From contig CAVUNO010000026.1 in assembly GCA_963742875.1 (NCBI GenBank), positions 1,054,001 to 1,118,000 on the forward strand: a DNA stretch of 64,000 nt, given 5' to 3'. The notes beneath the pieces are model-generated. The model did no database searches. It was not told the DNA's origin and worked only from the letters and a program-made list of their open reading frames with translations. Shown here piece by piece: positions 8,333 through 17,223 of the stretch. The DNA comes from Bog-532 sp963742875. GTDB lineage: Bacteria > Actinomycetota > Actinomycetes > Streptosporangiales > Streptosporangiaceae. The translations under genes and the position numbers were made by a program. Each line of letters opens with the position of its first letter. Position 1 is the first letter of the stretch.

Positions 8333-8599
8333 TCAGAAATTCACCGGGTGCAGCGGGATGACCTCGGTCGTGATCAGGCCGGCCGCGGCGAGCGGGAATT
8401 CGCTCGTGATGCGCTCGGCCGCGGCCTGATCGGGCAGGTCAAGCATCAGCACGGCGCCCGGGCCACCGGGGCTCCACGCTTCGGTGAGGATGCCGTCGGC
8501 CTGGAGCTTTCGCAGCACGGCGCCCTCGTCGGCGACCAGGCGGGCGAAGGCGTCGGTGACACCGTCCGGCGCTCTCCGGCAGATGACCAGAAACATCAT
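8333..8599 (-). CDS. YciI/muconolactone-isomerase-like small protein
   Basis: An 88-residue protein from ATG 8599 with aggagc just upstream. The sequence (MMFLVICRRAPDGV, then AVLMLDLPDQAAAERI and FPLAAAGLITTEVIPLHP) fits the ferredoxin-like alpha-beta barrel of YciI or muconolactone isomerase proteins. It lies 10 bp after the large ferritin-CDGSH gene and before DUF2071, probably in one operon. It may act as a small dimeric accessory protein; no catalytic assignment is possible. Confidence 0.7.
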   Translation of the reverse strand: MMFLVICRRAPDGVTDAFARLVADEGAVLRKLQADGILTEAWSPGGPGAVLMLDLPDQAAAERITSEFPLAAAGLITTEVIPLHPVNF

Positions 8600-8609
8600 G
8601 GGTTGCTCC

Positions 8610-11600
8610 TCACGCTGGCGTGCCGGATTCGGTCCACCGCCGGAATACCTCGACCTGCGCGGCCGGCCACGACCCGTCGCAGGGCATCGTGCCGTCATCG
8701 AGTCGGCCGAGGATGCCAGCGCCGTGCGCCCGCACGTCGTCATAGGACCACAGATCGAAGGCGAATTGCATGGACTGCCGGTCCTTGGCCCGGAACATCG
8801 GCTTGATATGCGCGGCGAAGCTGACCGGCTCGCCCGGCCCGGGGAGGGTGACCGGCGATTCGGGTTCGGTGCCGGCAGCAGCGGCCGCCGGAGTGATGTC
8901 AGGCGGCCCGGCCGGGGTCCAGCCCCAGCCCGGCACGGTAGCGTCCGCGATTGCGCCGGCGCCGCGGGCCAGAGCGTTCATCGCGTCCCATTCGAAGAAC
9001 GCCCCCAGCGCGGCGCGGAACGCGGCGTCGTCCGGCAGACCGGCTGCCGCCGCAGCGCGGCCGGCCAGTGCCACCCAGCTCGCCCGCTGCTCCTCCGTGA
9101 AGGAAGTCGCAGCGTCTTGAGGAGCCGCTCGGTGGTCTGTGCTGGCCTGGTCTGGACCGACCTGAATGAGGGCGGGCGGGCCGCCGAACGCCACACTGAT
9201 CCGCGCCGCCTCGCGCTGCGGATAACCCGGCGGAACGTCCGCGAACAGGGGCGCCAGCAGCGAGTCGGCGGGCACAAGCTTCTCGTACAGCAGCCGGGTC
9301 ATCCGGGTCAGGGCGGGCAGCCCGCCCGCCCACTCGAACACGCTCGGCTCACCGCCGGTCCCGCGCTCCGGATCGGTGAAGCCGATGTACCAGTGCATTC
9401 CGCTGCAGAACGGCTTGTTCTGGGAGTGGCCGCACCGGCAGAGCGCGTAGTGCTCGCGGGAGGAACCTTCGGCCCGGGCGACGTCCCCGCCATCGTGGCC
9501 GGTGAGGGCGATAAGCCCGGTGATCCGGTACGGCCCGTCCCGGGTGATCTCGATAGCAGGCTCGCGCCGGCCGTGCCAGTCGGCCAGATCGCGCTCCTCG
9601 GCCAAATCGGGGCCGACGGGCTCGGCGAAGGCGAGACTGAGCGCGCCGGACGGGCAGTCGCGCACGGCCCGGATGATCTCGTCCATCCGCCCGCCGCTCG
9701 GCGCGACGAACGGCTCCTGGCTGGTCCGGAAGACCGTGCTCAGCCGGTTGGTGCACAGGCCCGAGTGCTGGCAGATGCCGCGGTTGTCGAAGATCGTGAC
9801 CTGCTCGCCGTGGTAGGCGTCGCGCCGGTCCGGGACCCGGTTCGGGTCCTTGGCGTCGGTGAACCCCTCGGCGTGCGAGCCGTCGCAGAACGGCTTGCGC
9901 GCCGAGTTGCCGCAGCGGCAGAGGGCCACCTGGGGCGGCGTGGGCAGCTGCTGGCCGAGGTCGGTCAGCATGGTCGGCACGTTGGTGACCAGGTAGGGGC
10001 CACCTCGCGCGGCCTGGATGCTGGCGGGCAGGCTGGCCTGCAGGTCCCACAGCTGGGCCGCATGGCCCGCGGCCGGGGCGGCCGCGCACGCGACGTCCTG
10101 GAGCGCGGCGACGGCTTCGGCCAGCTCGGGCGGCGCACCGCCGGTGCCGTGCAGCCGGACGCACAGCTCCGTCGCCGCCGCCGCCGCCTGCCAGAGGAGC
10201 TCGGCGGCGGACACGTCCGCTGGGGCGGCGGAGACTTCCGGGATCTCCGTTGGGCCCGTTGGGCCCGTTGGGCCCGATGTGGCCGCTGGGGCTGCTGTGG
10301 CGGCTGGGGTTAGGGCCACTGGGGCGACTGGGGCTGGGGTTGCCGGGGCTGGGGTTGCCGGGGCTGGGGTTGCCGGGGCGGGATCGCTTCCGGCGGCGGG
10401 GGCGGCGCGGCGCAGGACGTCGGCCAGGGGCCGGAGCACGCTGTCGACCAGCCGCGGGGGCGCCCCGGCAAGGGCCGACTCCGACGGTGCCGAACGGGCC
10501 AGTTGGGTGACGATCGCGTATGTGCGGTCGAACACTTCGGCGACGCCGGCGGCCGCATCGGTGTTCAACATCGCATTCAGCCTCGTTCGGCCAAATTCGC
10601 CGGCGCGCGCCAGAAGCGCCCCCGCATCAGCCGGGGCGGCCGCAGGGCCGACAGCGGAGCGGGAGCGCGGGTCAGCGGCGGGCAAATACGCGGGCAGGTG
10701 CACGGACAGCGCCCGCGAGATGTCGGCCAGCGCGATGCCGACCGGCTGCAGCGGCGCGGACAGGTCCCGGGCCTGACCTGCTCTGGGCTGGCCCGCGTGG
10801 GGCTGGCTTCCCGCCTGGTCCGCCACGATCTGCTGGCAGAATTCGGCGGCCACGTCGAGGCGTTCGGTCAGCAGCGCCCACGCGGCCTCCCGGTGCGGCA
10901 GCAGGTAGTCGCTCTCGTAGAACAGCTCGAAGCTCGGGCCGGCGCTGACGCCCGGGTAGCTGGGCCCAGCCGGGAGGGTGGTGATCAGATCGCCGAGCGG
11001 CTTGATGACCTGGAACATCAGTGCCATCGTCGCGTCCGCGAGCGCCTTGAGCTGGGCGTCGGTCTCATCGGTGTGCGCGAAGAAGCGCTCGAAGATCTGC
11101 AGCAGGATCTCGTAGGCCACATTGAACAGGTCCATGACCTTGGCGGTGACCGGATCGTCGGCCAGCGGCACTTCGACGTCGCGGTCGCACGGCCGGACGT
11201 TGACCGGCAGCACTGGGCGGGCCGGCACCAGGCCGCGGTTCGCCTCGCGGGCCTGCTCGAACTCGTCCAGGATGGTGACGAACTGGCCGAAGTGAGCGGA
11301 TTCCCAGTGTCCGCGCGGGCCCTCGCCCTGCTCCAGGATCTCGTCGATGGCCCGCTGCGCCGATGCCAGGTCGGTCACCGCGACCAGTTCGGGCCAGCGG
11401 AAGTGCTGCTGCGTCGCCTGAGCCCGCGGCGGCCCGACGAACAGCCACTTCTCGCCGTACTTGGCGCACAGGTGCGCGAAACCGGCCTCGATCGACCGGT
11501 ACATGTGCCCGACCGTCGCGAAGTCCTGCCCGCGCGGCACGATGTCGCTGGCCATCATGTGCGGCACCGCGCGGCCGAACGCCGCGAGCCCGTCGCCGTC

Positions 11601-12128
11601 GTTCAGGTCCATGCCCTCGGGACGCTCGAGGAACATGAAGTGCCGCAGCGCCTGCTCCCCGAACGGCAGCAGCGCCAGGTGAACCCCGGCGGGATAGTGG
11701 CTGGCCGGGTGGGGGAAGTTAGGCCGGGACAGGTGCGGCGCGGCACCGACCGCGGACAGCAGGTTCTGCACCAGCGCCAGGTGCAGCATTTCCTGCGTGG
11801 CGACGTGCGAGATGACCTTGCGCCAGCGCCGGGCGGCGGCCAGTTCTTCGGGCGTGAGGCCCTCGCCTTCGTCCTGCCTGAGGGTGAAGGCCGCGAACAG
11901 GTACTGGCACATGATGCCGTGCTCCAGTTCGGCGGCCTCGCACAGCATGTAGATCAGCGCCTCGCGATGCTCGATCACGAACGGTGCCTCCGGCGGGGCC
12001 AGGCCGCCCCGGGTGGCGATGACTTGCGCCAGCCGTCCGCGCTCGGTGGTGGGCGGCGCGGCCGACTCGGGAGCGGGCGCGGCCCCCGTAGCGGCGGGCG
12101 TCGAAGCGGGTTCGTCATGACCGGTCAT
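8610..12128 (-). CDS. giant ferritin-like / CDGSH / 4Fe-4S / CDGSH / globin-like fusion protein
   Basis: About 1172 residues from ATG 12128 (an open frame continues to 12200 without better starts). Order of domains: a ferritin-like helical domain resembling VioB/RebD iminophenylpyruvate dimer synthase enzymes (about 50-290, with EHGIMCQYLF and SHVATQEMLHLALV); a helical linker; an APATP repeat (about 581-604); a CDGSH iron-sulfur motif CRCGNSARKPFCDGSH (about 732); a Fer4_19-like segment with CQHSGLC and DCPSGAL (about 776-833); a second, degenerate CDGSH motif CRCGHSQNKPFCSGMH (about 893); a truncated-haemoglobin-like region (about 933-1046); and a C-terminal HIKPMF / FDLWSYDDV module. It is presumably a cytoplasmic iron-sulfur redox protein. 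The substrate is unknown. Confidence 0.85.
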   Translation of the reverse strand: MTGHDEPASTPAATGAAPAPESAAPPTTERGRLAQVIATRGGLAPPEAPFVIEHREALIYMLCEAAELEHGIMCQYLFAAFTLRQDEGEGLTPEELAAARRWRKVISHVATQEMLHLALVQNLLSAVGAAPHLSRPNFPHPASHYPAGVHLALLPFGEQALRHFMFLERPEGMDLNDGDGLAAFGRAVPHMMASDIVPRGQDFATVGHMYRSIEAGFAHLCAKYGEKWLFVGPPRAQATQQHFRWPELVAVTDLASAQRAIDEILEQGEGPRGHWESAHFGQFVTILDEFEQAREANRGLVPARPVLPVNVRPCDRDVEVPLADDPVTAKVMDLFNVAYEILLQIFERFFAHTDETDAQLKALADATMALMFQVIKPLGDLITTLPAGPSYPGVSAGPSFELFYESDYLLPHREAAWALLTERLDVAAEFCQQIVADQAGSQPHAGQPRAGQARDLSAPLQPVGIALADISRALSVHLPAYLPAADPRSRSAVGPAAAPADAGALLARAGEFGRTRLNAMLNTDAAAGVAEVFDRTYAIVTQLARSAPSESALAGAPPRLVDSVLRPLADVLRRAAPAAGSDPAPATPAPATPAPATPAPVAPVALTPAATAAPAATSGPTGPTGPTEIPEVSAAPADVSAAELLWQAAAAATELCVRLHGTGGAPPELAEAVAALQDVACAAAPAAGHAAQLWDLQASLPASIQAARGGPYLVTNVPTMLTDLGQQLPTPPQVALCRCGNSARKPFCDGSHAEGFTDAKDPNRVPDRRDAYHGEQVTIFDNRGICQHSGLCTNRLSTVFRTSQEPFVAPSGGRMDEIIRAVRDCPSGALSLAFAEPVGPDLAEERDLADWHGRREPAIEITRDGPYRITGLIALTGHDGGDVARAEGSSREHYALCRCGHSQNKPFCSGMHWYIGFTDPERGTGGEPSVFEWAGGLPALTRMTRLLYEKLVPADSLLAPLFADVPPGYPQREAARISVAFGGPPALIQVGPDQASTDHRAAPQDAATSFTEEQRASWVALAGRAAAAAGLPDDAAFRAALGAFFEWDAMNALARGAGAIADATVPGWGWTPAGPPDITPAAAAAGTEPESPVTLPGPGEPVSFAAHIKPMFRAKDRQSMQFAFDLWSYDDVRAHGAGILGRLDDGTMPCDGSWPAAQVEVFRRWTESGTPA
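10321..10380. repeat. 15-bp coding repeat (APATP units)
   Basis: Three or more copies of ggggctggggttgcc lie within the linker of the ferritin-CDGSH fusion and encode APATP on the reverse strand. A short 9-bp array (gggcccgtt, encoding TGP) lies just beside it at about 10254-10277. The unit is a multiple of three, so copy number can change without a frameshift. Confidence 0.85.
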
Positions 12129-12492
12129 ATTGTGCCCCCGTACGGATCGGTGTGGCCTGCTGTTAGTTTCGCTGTCTGGTACCCATTTGCCGGCCGCCAT
12201 CCGTCCGACTTCGCCGGCGGCTTAATAGCTGGGCCGTTCGGTGGCCAGGCCCTGTTCGGGTACGGCCGCGGCCCGCACCGGTAGCGGTCCTGGTCAGGTC
12301 CGTTCGGTATCGGATATTCCTTTCGCGGGATAGCCGCTGGCCGGCCACTGACCGGCGGCGGGTTGCGAGTTATCGGCGGCGGTTATCTGCGGCGGGCACG
12401 GAACTTCCCCGCTTCGGGCATAGTTGGCCGGTGCGGGGCATCTCCCCGAGTGGACAGGCGCACCGGAACAGCCAGAAAAGGAGGACGCGGCG

Positions 12493-13035
12493 GTGGTGGC
12501 GGCTCGGACGCGGATTCTGCTGGTAACGGGCAGCACGCGCGGCGGCTCGGCGAACACGTCGGCGCTGCGCACCATGCAGGCCGTCGCGGGCCGGCCGGTG
12601 ACCGCGGTGCTCTACGAGGGGCTGAGCAGCCTGCCCGCGTTCAACCCCGACGACGACCGAGAGCCGCTGCCTCCGGCCGCCGGCGAACTCCGGCAGCAGA
12701 TCGCGGCCGCCGACGCCGTGGTGTTCTGCACGCCCGAATACGCGGGCACCCTGCCCGGGAGCTTCAAGAACCTGCTCGACTGGACGGTCGGCGGCGGCGA
12801 GATGTACGGCAAGCCGACCGCGTGGATCAACGTGGCCGCTCCTGGGCGGGGCGCGGGTGCCGAAGAGTCGCTGGCCAGCGTGCTCGGCTACGTCGGGGCG
12901 GCCGTCATCGAGAAGGCGTGCCGGCGGATCACGCTGCCCCGGCAGGCGGTGGGACCGGATGGCCTGGTCAGTGACCCGGGTTTCCGCGCCGAGGCCGCGC
13001 GGGTACTGGACGACATCGTGAGCGCGGTCAGCTAG
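12493..13035 (+). CDS. NADPH-dependent FMN reductase family protein
   Basis: A flavodoxin-fold protein of 180 residues. The start is placed at GTG 12493 because aaaggagga ends 8 bp upstream; a longer frame reaches 12424 without a ribosome site. FMN-binding signatures are present: LLVTGSTRGGSANTSAL (phosphate loop) and VVFCTPEYAGTLPGSFKNLL (the PEY motif that stacks on the isoalloxazine). Such enzymes reduce FMN, azo dyes, quinones or chromate with NADPH. It is divergent from the ferritin-CDGSH gene across a 365-bp gap. Confidence 0.85.
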   Translation: MVAARTRILLVTGSTRGGSANTSALRTMQAVAGRPVTAVLYEGLSSLPAFNPDDDREPLPPAAGELRQQIAAADAVVFCTPEYAGTLPGSFKNLLDWTVGGGEMYGKPTAWINVAAPGRGAGAEESLASVLGYVGAAVIEKACRRITLPRQAVGPDGLVSDPGFRAEAARVLDDIVSAVS

Positions 13036-13107
13036 GAGGCCGGCTGCCGTCAGGTGGCCGGGGCCGGCCGGCCCGAGCGAGCGCGGCGGCCGTCGCGGGC
13101 GCGGCGG

Positions 13108-13827
13108 TCAGGTGCCGGTGGCGGCCGCGGTGAAGGCCCGCATGGACGGGAACTCCCAGTCCGGGGTGACATCGGCGGCTGGAGCCGGGGTGGCGCCCCA
13201 GCCGGGCCGGTCGTGGCGGCGATTGATCCAGACGGTGGGCAGGCCCGCTCGCCGCGCCGGAACGTGATCGTGGAACAGGCTCTGGGCGACGTGCAGTAGC
13301 CGGCCCTTCCCCACCCCGAGCCGTTCCGCCTCGGCCAGCAGGGCCTCGAAGTTAGGCGGTGCGGGTTTGTAGGAGCCGATGTCCTGGGCGGTCAGGATGC
13401 TGGTGAACGTCACCCCGAGGCGGCGGTTACTGGCCGCGAACGACTCCCGGTCCACGTTGGACAAGATGATGAGCTGGTAGCGCTCGCCCAGCGCGGTGAG
13501 CGCGTCGTGGGAGTCGCCGAACGCCGGCCAGTCCGGCACGGACCGGCCGAGCCGCCGCGCATCCTCCTGCGTGACCTCCACTCCAAGCTCCGCGCCGAGG
13601 TCGCGCAGGCTGCGCTCGATGATGAGCGGGTAGAGATCGCCGGGATGTTCGGCTTCGGCACGGGCTTCGTGGCCCGAATAGGCCGCCAGCAGGGCCTCAT
13701 CGGTGAGGTCGAGATCCCGCGACTGTGCCCACGGGCCGAGCACACCCGCGATCCCGGCCTCCCAGTCGATCAGGGTCCCGTAGCAGTCGAAGCTCAGCGC
13801 GTCGAAGTCCGACGGGTCCACGATCAC
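13108..13827 (-). CDS. HAD-superfamily haloacid dehalogenase type II-like hydrolase
   Basis: A 239-residue HAD hydrolase. Motif I is FDCYGTLIDWE (nucleophile Asp), motif II is ILSNVDRESF and motif III is YKPAPPNF. The final motif is HVAQSLFHDHVPARRAG, where the usual SxxxD acidic residue is Asp in FHDH. The FDxYGTL signature is that of 2-haloacid dehalogenases, though many relatives act on phosphoesters. Its start overlaps the stop of the upstream small gene by 4 bp. Confidence 0.85.
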   Translation of the reverse strand: MIVDPSDFDALSFDCYGTLIDWEAGIAGVLGPWAQSRDLDLTDEALLAAYSGHEARAEAEHPGDLYPLIIERSLRDLGAELGVEVTQEDARRLGRSVPDWPAFGDSHDALTALGERYQLIILSNVDRESFAASNRRLGVTFTSILTAQDIGSYKPAPPNFEALLAEAERLGVGKGRLLHVAQSLFHDHVPARRAGLPTVWINRRHDRPGWGATPAPAADVTPDWEFPSMRAFTAAATGT

Positions 13828-14132
13828 TCCTGCGGTTCGGTGGCTGGCGGCCTGGCCGAGGGCGGTTTGGCGCTCGGCGGGCTGGCGGCCGGGGCCTTGG
13901 CGGCCGGCGGCTCGTCCTGGTCGGCCGCGGGATGTTCCACCAGGGCCAGAATCCGGCTGGCCATGAACCGGGCCGTCCGCACCGGCGTACCGCTGCGGGT
14001 CACCTCACTCACCTCCACGACGCCGCGCCGGTTTGCGATGTCGACCCGCCGCCCGGCCTTGGTCGCGGTCACCTCATACGTCCGCGCACCCTCGCCCGCG
14101 TCGATCACGATCTCAACCCGGTCACCCTTCAC
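13824..14132 (-). CDS. small conserved hypothetical with Pro/Ala-rich tail
   Basis: A 102-residue protein. The first 65 residues form a compact beta-rich unit (RVEIVIDAGEGARTYEVTA, RRVDIANRRGVVEVSEV). Residues 70-102 are a low-complexity Pro/Ala/Ser tail that is probably disordered. The 4-bp ATGA overlap with the HAD gene shows co-translation. No family was recognised. It may be a small regulatory or chaperone-like partner. Confidence 0.65.
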   Translation of the reverse strand: MKGDRVEIVIDAGEGARTYEVTATKAGRRVDIANRRGVVEVSEVTRSGTPVRTARFMASRILALVEHPAADQDEPPAAKAPAASPPSAKPPSARPPATEPQE

Positions 14133-14306
14133 GCCGCCTCCAGCAGGATCCCCAGGGACCGAACTTCGATTCGATTTTTACCCTAACGCCCAGACCGAAA
14201 AACGGTTTTGTGACCGCAATGGGCGAGGGGCGAGTGCCAACGGGTAATCATCCGATGGGTATTCTCCCGGCAAAGACTCCCGCGAGGGCGGCCACGTGAC
14301 CGGAGT

Positions 14307-14338
14307 CGGCCCCGGCCGGTGCGGCAAGACCGGGGCCG
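14307..14338 (-). terminator. GC-rich hairpin downstream of the TrpB2-like gene
   Basis: cggccccgg (14307-14315) pairs with ccggggccg (14330-14338), 46 bp beyond the stop of the TrpB-like gene at 14385. It has no U-tract. The same gap, 14133-14306, holds no other recognisable feature except an AT-richer run around 14170-14210. Confidence 0.4.
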
Positions 14339-14384
14339 GCCACACGGTCAGCGCGGCGCGGCTACCTGGCTAGCGGGGCGCCGG

Positions 14385-15752
14385 CTACCTGGCCAGGGCC
14401 GGGAGCCTGGTCAGCGCGGCGTCGATCCGGTCCTGCGAGAGCTCGAAGTCGTCCATCTCGCCGGACAGATAGTGCTGGTAGGCGGACATGTCGAAGTGGC
14501 CGTGACCGCATAGCGCGGTCAGGATGACCTTTTCCTCGCCGGTCTCGGCGCACCGCTTGGCTTCCTCGATGACCGCGGCGAGCGCGTGTGTCGGCTCCGG
14601 CGCGGGCACGATGCCCTCGGTCCGCGCGAAGGTCACGCCCGCGGCGAAGCATTCCCGCTGCGGCTTGGCGACTGCCTCGAAAAGGCCCAGCTCGTAGGCG
14701 TGCGACAGCAGCGGCGACATGCCGTGGTAGCGGAGCCCGCCGGCGTGGATCGGGTCAGGGACGAAGTCGTGGCCGAGCGTATGCATCTTCAGCAGCGGTG
14801 TGAACCCGGCCGCGTCGCCGAAGTCATAACCGTAATGGCCGCGGGTGAACGACGGGGACGCGGCAGGCTCGACCGCCCGGAAGACGGGACTGATGCGCCC
14901 GGCCAGCTTCTCCCGGAGGAACGGGAAGACGAGGCCGGCGAAGTTCGACCCGCCGCCCGTGCAGCCAACGATCAGGTCGGGCCCGGCCTCGCCGGCCGCC
15001 TGGAACTGCTTGACGGCCTCCTCGCCGATCACGGTCTGGTGCAGCAGAACGTGGTTGAGCACGCTGCCCAGCGCGTAACGGGTCTCCGCGCTGCCGCCGG
15101 CGACCTCCACGGCCTCACTGATCGCGATGCCGAGACTGCCGGGTGAGTCCGGGTCGTCGGCCAGCACCTTGACGCCGGCGGTGGTCTCCCGGGACGGACT
15201 GGCGTGCACGGTGGCACCCCAGGTCTCCATCAGCGTCCGGCGGTAGGGCTTCTGGTCGTAGGAGGCGCGCACCATCCAGATCTCGCACGCCAGGCCGAAC
15301 TGCGCGCACGAGAAGGCCAGCGCGCTTCCCCACTGGCCCGCTCCGGTCTCGGTGGTGATCCGCCGGGTGCCCTCGGCCGCGTTGTAGTACGCCTGCGGCA
15401 CGGCGGTGTTCGGCTTGTGGGACCCGGCCGGGGACACTCCCTCGTACTTGTAGTAGATGCGGGCCGGGGTGTTCAGCGCCTTTTCCAGCCGATGGGCCCG
15501 GTAGAGCGGAGTCGGCCGCCACAGCCGGTAGACGTCCAGCACCTCCTCGGGGATCGGCACGTACGAATCCGCCGTCACTTCCTGGGCGATCAGCGCCATC
15601 GGGAACAGCGGCGCCAGATCTTCCGGGCCGACCGGCTGCAGCGTGCCCGGGTGCAGCGGAGGAGGTGGTGGCGAGGGAAGGTCGGGGATGACGTTGTACC
15701 ACTGCCGGGGGAGTTCCGACTCATCGAGCGTGATCTTGGTACGGCCGGTCAT
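14385..15752 (-). CDS. TrpB2-type pyridoxal-phosphate tryptophan synthase beta-like protein
   Basis: A fold-type II PLP enzyme of 455 residues from ATG 15752; a second in-frame ATG at 15779 adds nine residues. The PLP lysine lies in PAGSHKPNTA, the phosphate-binding Gly-rich loop is VGCTGGGSNFAG, and ETGAGQWGSALAF is the TrpB signature. The long N-terminal segment and the RPTPLYRAHRLEKAL block identify the TrpB2 subgroup, which works without TrpA and makes tryptophan from indole and serine. No trp genes are nearby, so it may be a stand-alone or salvage enzyme. Its ribosome site and start are duplicated. Confidence 0.85.
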   Translation of the reverse strand: MTGRTKITLDESELPRQWYNVIPDLPSPPPPPLHPGTLQPVGPEDLAPLFPMALIAQEVTADSYVPIPEEVLDVYRLWRPTPLYRAHRLEKALNTPARIYYKYEGVSPAGSHKPNTAVPQAYYNAAEGTRRITTETGAGQWGSALAFSCAQFGLACEIWMVRASYDQKPYRRTLMETWGATVHASPSRETTAGVKVLADDPDSPGSLGIAISEAVEVAGGSAETRYALGSVLNHVLLHQTVIGEEAVKQFQAAGEAGPDLIVGCTGGGSNFAGLVFPFLREKLAGRISPVFRAVEPAASPSFTRGHYGYDFGDAAGFTPLLKMHTLGHDFVPDPIHAGGLRYHGMSPLLSHAYELGLFEAVAKPQRECFAAGVTFARTEGIVPAPEPTHALAAVIEEAKRCAETGEEKVILTALCGHGHFDMSAYQHYLSGEMDDFELSQDRIDAALTRLPALAR

Positions 15753-15887
15753 TGGCCCTCCGCTGGGTACGCCAGTCATTGGCCCTCCGCTGGGTAGGTT
15801 GCGTGGTTTTACAGGACAGTGGTTTTACAGGACATACGACCAGAGGCCGCCCATGATCGGCAAGCCTTGCCGGCCCATGATCGGCAA
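15748..15887. repeat. cluster of three short direct duplications
   Basis: Three unrelated duplications lie within 140 bp. A 22-bp sequence including the ribosome site and ATG of the TrpB2 gene occurs at 15748-15769 and 15775-15796. A 16-bp unit (gtggttttacaggaca) is exactly tandem at 15803-15834. A 15-bp unit (gcccatgatcggcaa) is repeated at 15849-15863 and 15873-15887. The rest of the interval to 16009 holds nothing else recognisable. Confidence 0.9.
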
Positions 15888-16069
15888 TCCGCATAACGCC
15901 TGCCAGCTCATCGGAAGCCCCAGGTGAGCAGGTGCTCGGCGTCGCTGAAGCTCACGGCGCGCTCGGTAGGTGAACTGTCCAGGACGACGCCGACGAGGAC
16001 ACGCCAGCCGTGCTGCGCCTCGAACAGCACGCAGGGTGGCCTGGCAGGTGGCCGGGTACTGTCGATCGT

Positions 16070-17065
16070 GTGGGCGATGATGGCGTGTACGTACGCGATA
16101 CCCGGTACCTGAACGCGCGGATCACGGCGGACGGCCGGGACGGCTGGCCGGTCGAGCCCGGACGGTACCGGCTGGCGGTGGCACGGGCGTGCCCGTGGGC
16201 CAATCGCGCGATCATCGTCCGGCGGCTGCTGGGCCTGGAGAACGCGATCTCGATGGCGATGGCGGGCCCCGTGCATGACGAGCGGAGCTGGATCTTCGAC
16301 CTTGATCCGGGCGGCCGGGACCCGGTGCTCGGGATCGAGCGGCTCGCGGACGCGTACGAGAAAGCCGTGCCGGGCTACGACCGCGGTGTCACCGTGCCGG
16401 CCATCGTCGACATCCCCACCGGCGCCGTGGTGACCAACGACTACCCGCAGATCACGCTGGACCTGGAGACCGAATGGACGGCGCAGGCGCGTGACGGCGC
16501 TCCTGACCTGTACCCGGAGAAGCACCGGGACGAGATCGATGAGCTGGCCGCGCTCGTCTACAAGGACGTCAACAACGGCGTCTACCAGGCCGGCTTCGCC
16601 AGTTCACAGCGCGCGTACGAGGCGGCCTACCGGCGGTTGTTCAAGCGGCTGGACTGGCTCAGCGAGCGGCTGGCCGACCAGCGCTACCTGGTCGGGGACA
16701 CGATCACCGAGGCCGACATCCGGCTGTTCACCACGCTGGCCCGGTTCGACGCCGTCTACCACGGCCACTTCAAGTGCAACCGGTCCAAGCTGTCGGAGAT
16801 GCCGGTGCTGTGGGCCTACACGCGCGATCTGTTCCAGACGCCGGGGTTCGGCGACACGATCAACTTCGTCCAGATCAAGGAGCACTACTACCGGGTGCAC
16901 CGGTCGATCAATCCGACCGGGATCGTTCCGGTGGGCCCGGACCTGTCCAACTGGCTGACGCCGCACGGCCGCGAAGGCCTCGGTGGACGTCCGTTCGGCG
17001 ACGGCACACCGCCCCCGCCGCCGCCACCCGCGGAGGCCGTGCCCCCCGGGCACGGTGCTGCCTGA
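16070..17065 (+). CDS. glutathionyl-hydroquinone-reductase-like (Xi-class) glutathione transferase
   Basis: About 331 residues if started at GTG 16070, just before the conserved YVRDTRYLNARIT; an open frame runs back to 16010. The thioredoxin-fold half has the catalytic Cys in ACPWANRAIIVRRLLGL, the signature of Xi-class enzymes (E. coli YqjG). The helical C-terminal half includes NNGVYQAGFA and HFKCNRSKLSEMPVLWAY. Actinomycetes lack glutathione, so mycothiol may be the thiol. The tail is a Pro run. A strong hairpin terminator follows at 17095. Confidence 0.85.
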   Translation: MGDDGVYVRDTRYLNARITADGRDGWPVEPGRYRLAVARACPWANRAIIVRRLLGLENAISMAMAGPVHDERSWIFDLDPGGRDPVLGIERLADAYEKAVPGYDRGVTVPAIVDIPTGAVVTNDYPQITLDLETEWTAQARDGAPDLYPEKHRDEIDELAALVYKDVNNGVYQAGFASSQRAYEAAYRRLFKRLDWLSERLADQRYLVGDTITEADIRLFTTLARFDAVYHGHFKCNRSKLSEMPVLWAYTRDLFQTPGFGDTINFVQIKEHYYRVHRSINPTGIVPVGPDLSNWLTPHGREGLGGRPFGDGTPPPPPPPAEAVPPGHGAA

Positions 17066-17094
17066 GAACCCCGCCGCCTGACGAGCATGCAAGA

Positions 17095-17130
17095 GCCCGG
17101 GCCTGGCGGAGGTCCTCGCCAGGCCCGGGC
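17095..17130. terminator. strong bidirectional hairpin terminator
   Basis: gcccgggcctggcg (17095-17108) and cgccaggcccgggc (17117-17130) form a perfect 14-bp stem with an 8-nt loop, 30 bp after the GST stop. It also lies downstream, on the reverse strand, of the short gene remnant ending at 17146. It is one of the clearest terminators in the window. Confidence 0.8.
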
Positions 17131-17145
17131 CGCTTCAGCGGAACC

Positions 17146-17223
17146 TCAGCCGCTGACCTTCGAGATCCCGGAAATCGTGGACTGGGCCTGACTTAGGGCC
17201 GAGTTCACCGACGACGCTCCGGT
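17146..17223 (-). pseudogene. 3' tip of a lost gene
   Basis: The reverse strand reads SSVNSALSQAQSTISG and a few more residues before TGA at 17148-17146, with the terminator hairpin just beyond. The reading becomes nonsense upstream, where it overlaps the 3' end of the mug gene. It looks like the last 20 or so codons of a protein whose body has been replaced. The parent family was not recognised. Confidence 0.35.

Noticed and set aside
10503..12284. Forward open frame of nearly 600 codons
   Set aside because: It lies opposite the ferritin-like half of the large fusion gene; the reverse frame has clear motifs and this one is an antisense artefact of high GC.
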